This document shows positions 56,920 to 64,000 of a stretch of DNA of 64,000 bases, piece by piece. The DNA comes from Isoetes taiwanensis (Eukaryota > Streptophyta > Lycopodiopsida > Isoetales > Isoetaceae): assembly GCA_021234155.1 (NCBI GenBank), contig JAJEKV010000080.1:1286182-1350181 (forward strand). The letters run 5' to 3'. Each line of letters begins with the position of its first letter. The first letter of the stretch is position 1. Below the pieces are notes generated by a model, which worked only from the letters and a program-made list of their open reading frames with translations, was not told where the DNA came from and ran no database searches. Position numbers and translations under genes: made by a program.

Positions 56920-58440
56920 TGACATGGCATGCCAAGTAAGCAAGGCCAAGTTTTGACTAGGCCAAAAATGAAAAGATGTCCATCTTTGGTCTTTTCGTTG
57001 GGTGATGTTGGCAAAATTTGGTAACATGGCTAGATGGTGGTGACATGGACATGATGACTAAGACTTTATGCAAGATATGATAACCTTTGGAATTTTTGGT
57101 AGAGGAGTTTGGCAAGGGATAGAATAAAGGGATCTTGAAGAACTTAAAGCGCTGACACCTTTCCCCAAATCAAACCAGGCCAGGACTTTGCGTGGCTTCC
57201 TCACCAGAGGGGAGAGGCCAGACCCCAGGAGATGGACCTCAGAAAGGTTGCAGAGGCAGCCTTTTCTGCCAGCGCTTCTTCGAGAGGGAAATTGCAATGG
57301 CCCCCTCCCAGAGCTTGGTTTCCCTATCCGATCATTGAATCCGCCGTTCAAGTAACCTGTTTCAAGCATGTTCAAAAAAATCCAAGATTCGTCCGGGAGA
57401 AATTATCAAACCGCGAATCGTCCTATGGTCGACAATGTAAAAATCCAACTGTTTTGTCATTCGGGCAGTACAAGGGATCCGGATTGGAGATTTGGCTTTG
57501 CCTTGTCGTCTGAATGATGAAATTACCCTAGGGACCAAGTTACACGGTCATTTTACATGCCAGTATTCCACAATAGGCCAATTGACTACGAACGTGTTGG
57601 ACATGTGCTTCTTGGGAGAAGGGGTGGTCTTCTGCCCACGAAACTTGGTCCCGAGGGTAATGTCAATGTTTTGAGTCCATTGGCATAGTCAGTTCACAGT
57701 TCCGGGGTGGGAGAGTTGCCCGTCCGTGATCAGGGGCCTTCAGGAGAGGAACTTTGAGGGTGAACTGCTTTGGAAGGTTTTAAGGGTCCCTTCTAGCGTC
57801 AACACCCTCCCTCTATGTGATGACATTGTGCAAGATCCTGGTCAAATCTGACTAGGATATGGCCTTCGAAACGTAAACCCTATGTGTTGCTAGGTTATTG
57901 AAGGGTTTACGTTATGGAGGTCGAGTTTTAGTCGGTTGCACTTGGGACATGGTCAAGAAGCTGCAGTTGAAAACTTGAAGCAATAGGAATTGACGGAATG
58001 GGGTTTGGATTTATCCTCTTTCCAGTTTGGCAATTAGAAGTCAAGAGCGCCTTTTGCGGTAGCAAAATTGTTTGGGATCATTCGGGATGGCCAATAGATC
58101 CAAACTTTGTTATTTTAGTTGCCATGGCAAAGATGCACCTAGTTATCCAAGAAAACGACCACGTTTTGGCCTCCGAAATGTAAACCCTACAATAACCTAG
58201 TAACACAGAGGGTTTACGTTTCGGAGGCCAAAACATTGTCGTTTTCTTGGATAACTAGGTGTCACCTTTTCTAAACGTGCATGCGAAGCCATGGCAACTA
58301 AAATAAGAGAGTTTGGATCTATTGGCCATCACGAATGATCCCAAATAATTTTGCTACTGCAAAAGGTGTTCTTGACTTCTAATTGCCACACTGGGAGGAG
58401 GATAAATCCAAACCCCGCCGCGTGGCATGTTTGAGTGAAT
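56920..58440. repeat. Second, truncated copy of the palindrome element
   Basis: The flank (56,920-57,190) and one full arm (57,190-58,186) match 26,115-26,400 inverted and the arms of the large palindrome. The central hairpin is present (AATGTAAACCC...GGGTTTACGTTTCGGAGGCC, about 58,178-58,230). The second arm stops after about 200 bp. A single leftover minisatellite unit in forward orientation (GCGTGGCATGTTTGAG, about 58,423-58,438) marks the far end, so the element ended in minisatellite DNA on both sides. Confidence 0.75.
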
Positions 58441-58970
58441 ATGAACTTTAAATTAGCATTCAAATTTTAGTTGTTAATATTTATCTATAGACATGCATAA
58501 TCAAGGTCCGCTAACATATAAAGCAGTTTGTTTAACGTCTGGCTCCGACATTTTTGCCCAACATATGTTTAATATATGCCCAACCACTAGAGAACCACAG
58601 GCTCGCCCTTTCCATAAGGTCAAGGTAATAATTTTGGAGTGATCTAGTATTTGGGCAATCGGATTCCATAGCGATAAACAACTCCCCTTTGTAGCTAATC
58701 AAATTGAACAGATTTAAGCCAAGGCAGGACCAAATAACGCCTGACCACAACAATTGGGCAAAGCTGTCTAACCTGAAAGTTTTTATTTTTCAAACACCAT
58801 GACACGCACCTATAATGCAATTAGCCAACGAGTCAAAATAACGCTCTAACTACCGGAAGATTAATTATATGTTAAATATTAAAATAATGCTTTTGCCACG
58901 CATATACACTTGGTTCAGACAATTTTTTGGCACTGCCATTTAGGCACATTTGAGTAACTCCTGGTGCTTC
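58440..58970. other. Non-coding stretch, no recognised gene
   Basis: AT-rich sequence between the palindrome remnant and the LTR. I see nothing in it. Confidence 0.4.
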
Positions 58971-58974
58971 AGGC

Positions 58975-60580
58975 TGTGACGTTCCAGCACAGTATACGGT
59001 CCCAGGACGTATACTGTACTGTCTCGTCACGCGTACACGCCACTCCAACTGACGTGTACGCCGACGTGTAGCCAGGTGAGTAGCCCTAGGGGGCAACTTG
59101 CTAGGTATGTGCACTTCTTATTAATGTGCACATGCACATTTATTAAGGTGCACACATTTCCATGTGGGCACATTTAGGTGCACACATTTCCATGTAGGCA
59201 CATTTGGCCACCTAGCCATTAAAGGCAAGTGGGCCCATTTCCAATTATCCCACATGCCTAAAGGGATAATTGGAAACCCTAAGCCCCAACCCTTGCCTAT
59301 TTAAGTAGAAGAACCCTAACTTGCCCATTTTTCGTTCCTAGGGTTTTAGAGCTCTGTTTTGGCTGCTCTAGGAGTCAAAACCGCCCCCGCACTGGCCCGA
59401 GAGAATGGCACCATTAGTTTCCCTTGATTCGAGCTTCAAGAGGGATGGTCGAACTCAGTCGGGAGGAGCAACTCATGGATCGGGTATGTAGTCCATTTAA
59501 TGGTCTAAACCGTTTTCCGGTCATTGTATCAAGAGGGTTTAGCCTATTAAATCGCCTTTAGCAGCTATCTAGATCTCTAGATGAGTAGATACTGGACTCT
59601 AACTAAAGAACCTAACTCTATGATATAGATTAGATCTATGTTCTTTAGTTCTTCCGTGATGTATATGGATGATGTATCTCTGTGAACTCCTTGTATTGGG
59701 AAGGGGGTAGAGACTTCAAGCTTGGTAGTAGATGCTCCTAGATTAGCCTCTCTAGCACACCATAGATTCGGCCTGCGGTACAAGAACCACACCGGTTGTG
59801 GGTGAAGGGCCGACCGGGCCGAGAAGGAGGTTCGTGTTTCGACTCTTGAACCATCCCTCCGGTGTGTAAGGCCCACCGGGATCATTGTGACTAGGTCTAA
59901 TGGCTTACCACTGAGTGTGGGTAAGGCATGGGCTCGACACCCGTGAAGTGGTGTTCATGACTTTCCAGTGGGTTCAGTCGAATACGGGCAGTGGCCCTCT
60001 AGTCACCTTGAGTCAGCATGTAGATCTCTGGAGGGAGTGATCCCTACCTGCCCCATCGGAACTGGGATGATGACCCCAGGAATAGCCCTTCTGGCTATGC
60101 ATCCGGCGGGCTACAGTCAGGTCCCGACACTTTTCAGCCTACTCTGCAAAGTGTGCACAGGAGGGGCGGATGGAGTGGACAACCCTATGCCATGTTCTTA
60201 TGCCAGCCAAATCCATTGCCATGAATTAAATGCGCAATGAACTCGGGAGACCCAAGCCGCCGGGTCATCCCTTTGAGTCCGAGCCTTGGGTAGGATTCCC
60301 TATGTGATGTCCGATCTTTGTCTATGCAGATATGTGGAGGACCATCCTTCGTGATGGTCATATGATGTTGATGTATGTACTACTGACATGTATGTTTACG
60401 CTTCCGCAGCTAGGTAGGCCCTGAGGGAGACAGGGTAAAGGACCCCTTCATTCTTCCCACTGGAACTCTTCAAGGTTGCAGTGATACGTGGAGGGCCCTA
60501 TATTAGCATGGAGCTGGTATGGGGGATGAACTCCTGTTTGTATACGGTGAGTGCACCGTATATGAGTAGGGGACGTCACA
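58975..60580 (+). repeat. 5' LTR
   Basis: It starts TGTGACGTTCCAG and ends GACGTCACA. Related to the solo LTR at 39,095-40,725 but diverged. The terminal TGTGACG/CGTCACA inverted repeat is longer than the minimal TG...CA. Both LTRs carry TATACGG/CCGTATA words near their ends. Confidence 0.88.
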
Positions 60581-60581
60581 G

Positions 60582-60593
60582 TGGTATCAGAGC
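60582..60593 (+). promoter_or_regulatory. Primer binding site for initiator tRNA-Met
   Basis: TGGTATCAGAGC begins two bases after the LTR end and is complementary to the 3' end of plant initiator tRNA-Met, the usual primer of plant LTR retrotransposons. Confidence 0.9.
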
Positions 60594-60779
60594 AATGTTC
60601 TTGGAGACCAAGAGCAAAGCACTGGCCATGCTCCCAGTAGTACTAACTTGATAGGATCCTCGAACCTCGGAAAGTGGGAAATTTTTTTTTCTCATTTTTG
60701 TAGTTTATGCTAAGCTAGTAACAGTTAAGTGGATTGGAATTTAATATTAGCACAGTTAGGTGAATTGGAACTTAATAAA

Positions 60780-60911
60780 ACTAAAAAGAATGAGCCATAA
60801 TAAAACTAAAAAGAATGAGCCAGGTAAGGTGGTCTCACAGCTCGAACTAAAAAGAATGAGCCATAATAAAACTAAAAAGAATGAGCCAGGTAAGGTGGTC
60901 TCACAGCTCGC
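60780..60911 (+). repeat. 66-bp tandem duplication in the retrotransposon leader
   Basis: ACTAAAAAGAATGAGCCATA to GGTGGTCTCACAGCTCG is present twice, at 60,780 and 60,846. Each unit contains ACTAAAAAGAATGAGCC twice itself. The duplication copies the 5' side of the stem-loop at 60,899. Confidence 0.85.
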
Positions 60912-61086
60912 GCCTGGTTCAATAACTAAACTTTAGTTTTGCGAGGCGCAAGCTGTGAGACATTGATGAACACAGCTTGAAAAGTTATAAAATTTAAAAA
61001 AGTAACTTGGTAATTCGAATCTTAGCCTAGGATCTAGCTAGACTAGTCTAGTTTTTCAATCTCCTTGAACCTCATCTTAAAAAGAT

Positions 61087-61168
61087 TCCCGCGGTAGCGA
61101 GAATTGAACCTCCCACCCACAGGGTTGAACCCCCCCAAACCCCCCCGTGCCAACCACTGAGGGCGGGC
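61087..61168 (-). ncRNA. tRNA-derived sequence in the leader
   Basis: On the minus strand, CCTCAGTGGTTGGCAC resembles an A box and GGTTCAATTC a B box. GGGGGGGTTTGGGGGGG lies between them, as in the element at 40,944. A normal anticodon arm is not formed. Likely a SINE head or tRNA pseudogene. Confidence 0.55.
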
Positions 61169-61314
61169 ATCGTTTGCGTTTGAATTATAATTCTTAATTA
61201 AATTTAAGCTTTAATAATGTTAGATAATATTAATGGCTAAGCCTTAGATTTAGAACCAAGGCCCTTAAGCTAGATAGAGACAGCATCTCGATAGACACCA
61301 GGACTCCGATCGAC

Positions 61315-61530
61315 ATGATGCGCACCAAACAGACCGCTCGACTTTCTCGACAAGGCGAAACAGCCAGAGGCCAAGGAGGCCGAAGGAAACAAGAAGAGGA
61401 GAGGACAGAACGAGAGCGGGAGGCCAAGGCTCAAAAAGCAGCAGAGCAGAAGCTGGTCCAACATTTTGAAGACTCAACAGCCTGCACTGTTCATGCGAAG
61501 CGAGTAACCCTCATGAGGGAAGGCATGTAA
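61315..61530 (+). CDS. Gag-like short ORF with histone H3-like N-terminus
   Basis: A 71-residue frame starts MMRTKQTARLSRQGETARGQ. Residues 3-9 (RTKQTAR) are identical to positions 2-8 of the histone H3 tail, and a Gly/Arg-rich stretch follows as in H3, though K9 is Leu and A1 is Met. After that the protein is Glu/Arg/Lys-rich and helical (EEERTEREREAKAQKAAEQ). It lies about 730 bp behind the primer binding site, where gag starts. The stop at 61,528 may be a decay product. The match may be mimicry of the H3K4 region or chance. Confidence 0.5.
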   Translation: MMRTKQTARLSRQGETARGQGGRRKQEEERTEREREAKAQKAAEQKLVQHFEDSTACTVHAKRVTLMREGM

Positions 61531-62506
61531 TTAGCTAGTTTAATTAAGGGAGATCCCCAGTAGATATGTTGTAAATAATCAATAATTTTGTTAATACATG
61601 ATAATTTTGAGTAGTTTATGTGTCAAATCTTGCTTAATTAGGACGAGTTAGCAAGTAGTAGTTTTTATTTTAGTAAAATAGGATACTCTCAGACCAAAAA
61701 GTGTGATGTCTCACAGTACTCGGTCGCAAAACAAAAAGTTAGTTTTGAAGCGAGGCTAAGTCGTGAGACCTCCCCAAACTTGACCAAAACAGCTCCAAAT
61801 TGACCCAATAAGGGGTCGATTCTGCCTAATTTGATGAGCCCATCACCCTTACACCATTAGTTTACCCAAATTAGACACCTTTGATCGAAATGAGATCGAT
61901 GTCTCACGCACTGCTACCGGTCGCAAAACAAAAAGTTAGTTTTGAAAGGCGCAAACTGTGAGACCTCCAAACTTTGAACCTCCATAACTTGAGCTACATA
62001 GCTCCAAATCACTTTGAAAATTGTTGCAATAGGACCATTAGATAGCCTAGAATCCATTTATGACCTCAAATTAGGCTAGAAATGTCAAACCCTAGCTCAA
62101 ATTGACCAAAATTGCCCAAACCCTTGAATTGTTTTTCCAAAACGTAGTTTGTTTGTAGATAGAAGCCTACCCCATTAGTAGCTCGCAAGTATTGCTCTCG
62201 CTCGAAGCTGATACCTTACTCCTAGATAGAAGTGCCCAAGAACACCCCTTTGTTATAGTCATCTAGACCTCAAAGATAGCAACCCAAGTCCAACTCACCG
62301 TTTACATCACCTCTGCTCATCATGCCAAGGCATAAACCTTGACCTAATTCTCAGGTCCTTCTAATAGAGTTTGACTTATATAGCGCCACATTAACATTCC
62401 CTATTGCCGTGGTACCTAGAAAGGAGCTAGAGTCTAGAGCTGCCCAAGCCGCTCCATGTGTAGAGATTGGACTCCCCCTAAACCAACTTTTTTTGGGACC
62501 TTAGAG

Positions 62507-63830
62507 TATGCCTCAAACATCATGGAGGTCTTGCAAAACAATCCTCATGTCATGCCATACCACACGCCCTAATATCCATAGACTTGTAGATTATAGATAT
62601 GTCTCCAATAATCTTTGCTTTCGAGCCACCTTGCTTGCTTATAGAGCCCGAGAATGTTGTAGGAGAGCCCTTCAAGTAGACCTTAGACTCTAGGAAATAC
62701 GAGTTGCTTTCAAGAAGGCACGGGCCGAGCCACGTAAGAGCTAGAGGCGCAACTTCTTGAAGACATCAAGGTCCCAGCCGATGTACAGACAGATAAGGAG
62801 AGGAGACCGAAAAGACAGACCCAAGAGAGGGAAGCACAACGACAAACACCTCAACCGACAAACGAGTAGAACAGGACACCACCGGCCTATCGTCAATCTT
62901 CATCAAATGGGAAGAATAATTGGTAACCAACAGCATCAAGAATTTTCTAGATGTCAACCTCTCGGCTACCAGTCCACGAGCTCACATCAGGAAGAGGATC
63001 TCGACGCCTTCACCAACTCGACGCCCACGAGTTTCAAATGGAAGAATGCAAGGCAGCAAAATACAGGTGCAGGAACACGTTAGACATCGATGCCGCGTTA
63101 GCATCACGAGCTAGGGTCAGAAGGCATAATCTTCCGTCGAGGGGAGAAGTCATGGCAACACAGGAGCGTATAAGAACCGGAGAGAAGACCACCTCGACTT
63201 GCAGCCCAGCAGCTCAAGCGAATGTCAGGCAACGCCAACAAAAGGAGCGACCAAGCTAGGCAACCACAAAGCACCTAAGGCTGACCAAGATGAGCTTCCA
63301 GCTCCCTTGCACCAGCAGGAGACCACGAGGGGAGGAGACGCATATCAGGAAACATCTCCGACTTGAAGGCCTATATCAGCATTAGGGACAAGATCAAGGA
63401 GGAGAATATTCTGCTCGAACAAGAATTCCGGACCCAGGAACACCTAGAAACCAAAGGAAGATCGGCTTTAATACGTCAGCCAAGGAGTGCGAGACTCGAA
63501 TGGATAGGACCCAAAGGACGGAGGAGACGACCTAGCCAGCAGATACAAATCACGCAAAGGCGACCAGAAGGAGCCATGGTAAGGGCAATGGAGATGACCA
63601 CACTTCTAGGCAATGTGAGAGGCACCTCGGAATGAAGCAAAGCCCAAGCAACAGAAGTCGCACTCAGAAATTCAACCTGCGGAGGAATGACAATGCCTGC
63701 CTACCGACCATGATCTCAGAGCTTCGAAGACATCCAAGAATGCCCAACTGCAATAGCTAGGTGATCCTACTTAAGCGATCAAAGGCACCGCACATCGGCA
63801 ACCTTGCAACGACACACCGCATGTAGGGAC
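62507..63830 (+). pseudogene. Degenerate gag-like frame broken only by TAA/TAG
   Basis: One frame (codons starting at 62,507) has coding composition for about 440 codons: Gln-, Arg- and Pro-rich, with ELEAQLLEDIKVPADVQTDK and EREAQRQTPQP. It contains eleven stops between 62,507 and 62,950 (for example 62,570, 62,579, 62,594, 62,609, 62,642, 62,660, 62,684), all TAA or TAG. A few more TAGs follow, with no TGA until about 63,835. Glutamine fits each position in context. I read it as a gag region decayed by C-to-T change at CAA/CAG codons. No zinc knuckle is visible. Confidence 0.5.
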
Positions 63831-64000
63831 GTTGAGCGATCACCGCATTCCTCACGACGAATATACACATTAAGGAGGAGCACCTTTCTCAAGGGATCAC
63901 ATCGACGAACACTCTTCGCAACTGGCGTGACGAGCTCGGATCAGACATGAAGCTCAACAATGGTAGCAGCATCTCAAGGAATCCTGGAGTCAACCAGAAC

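Larger units (their letters stand above)
60899..61964 (+). repeat. Three related stem-loops in the leader
   Basis: Stem-loop 1: TCTCACAGCT at 60,899 pairs with AGCTGTGAGA ending at 60,960. Stem-loop 2: GTCTCAC at 61,708 pairs with GTGAGAC at 61,763. Stem-loop 3: GTCTCAC at 61,901 pairs with GTGAGAC at 61,958. Copies 2 and 3 share CGGTCGCAAAACAAAAAGTT and an inner AAAAC/GTTTT pair. All follow the primer binding site, where packaging or translation signals lie in retroelements. Confidence 0.65.
58975..64000 (+). mobile_element. LTR retrotransposon, 5' end and degenerate internal region
   Basis: The 5' LTR (58,975-60,580) is followed at once by a primer binding site and an internal region continuing past the window end. 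No protease, RT or integrase motif is reached, so Gypsy or Copia cannot be decided. The internal part visible is leader DNA with repeated stem-loops (60.78-62.0 kb), a short gag-like ORF with an H3-tail-like start, and a degenerate Gln/Arg-rich frame (62.5-63.8 kb). Confidence 0.85.

Noticed and set aside
62507-63830. Alternative nuclear genetic code with UAA/UAG read as glutamine
   Set aside because: The ribosomal P1 fragment ends FSLFD then TAA, and the DYW remnant ends GDYY then TAA, at exactly the family C-termini, so TAA is a stop in this genome.

Overview
The window looks like nuclear DNA of a land plant, most likely a large, repeat-rich genome such as that of a fern; the lineage is an inference. 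Plant markers are PPR proteins of the DYW class (two degenerate C-termini), a plant-type acidic ribosomal protein P1 fragment, a plant-type HAD/NLI-interacting-factor domain, plant L1 elements whose ORF1 carries a CCHC knuckle, a CACTA-like terminus, hAT-type MITEs and an LTR retrotransposon with the plant initiator-tRNA-Met primer binding site. I see no clearly intact host gene. Nearly all of the window is nested and decaying mobile DNA.

Layout. 1-2.2 kb: gene fragments, including the last three exons of P1. 2.3-2.94 kb: subterminal repeats and one terminus of a CACTA-like element, which cuts off the 3' end of an L1-type LINE (LINE A, minus strand). LINE A runs from about 35.62 kb to 34.61 kb and resumes at 7.58 kb down to 2.94 kb. 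Between the halves lies a 27-kb insertion (7,579-34,611) with 24-bp perfect terminal inverted repeats and a 4-bp TATA target duplication. Removing the insertion and one TATA copy restores one open reading frame across LINE A ORF1.

The 27-kb insertion is itself nested. Its outer parts (7.58-13.0 and 30.25-34.61 kb, about 9.8 kb together) hold two convergent decayed genes. One is multi-domain (basic region, coiled coil, RING-like Cys/His cluster, C-terminal HAD/FCP1-like domain). The other is DDE-transposase-like. The middle (13,007-30,252) is bounded by a second inverted pair, CACACTG...CAGTGTG type. It contains a degenerate L1-like LINE (LINE B), two arrays of a 19-bp minisatellite totalling about 4.8 kb, a palindrome with 1-kb arms, and subterminal satellite repeats. 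MITEs sit in the outer genes: a hAT-like one with 8-bp duplications and one inside a probable transposase intron.

35.6-52.7 kb: an unrecognised minus-strand gene, a solo LTR with perfect 5-bp duplications inside a 120-bp tandem repeat, a tRNA-derived element, a long array matching heat-shock elements, a tRNA-binding (EMAPII-like) domain fragment, duplicated PPR-DYW remnants (one carrying a 768-bp insertion whose empty site is in the other copy), and duplicated exon fragments. 52.7-55.4 kb: a 5'-truncated LINE (LINE C) with an almost undamaged reverse transcriptase and a (CA)n 3' tail. 56.1-58.4 kb: a second copy of the minisatellite/palindrome structure. 58,975 to the end: an LTR retrotransposon with 5' LTR, primer binding site, a leader with repeated stem-loops, a short ORF whose start matches the histone H3 tail, and a long frame broken only by TAA/TAG codons.
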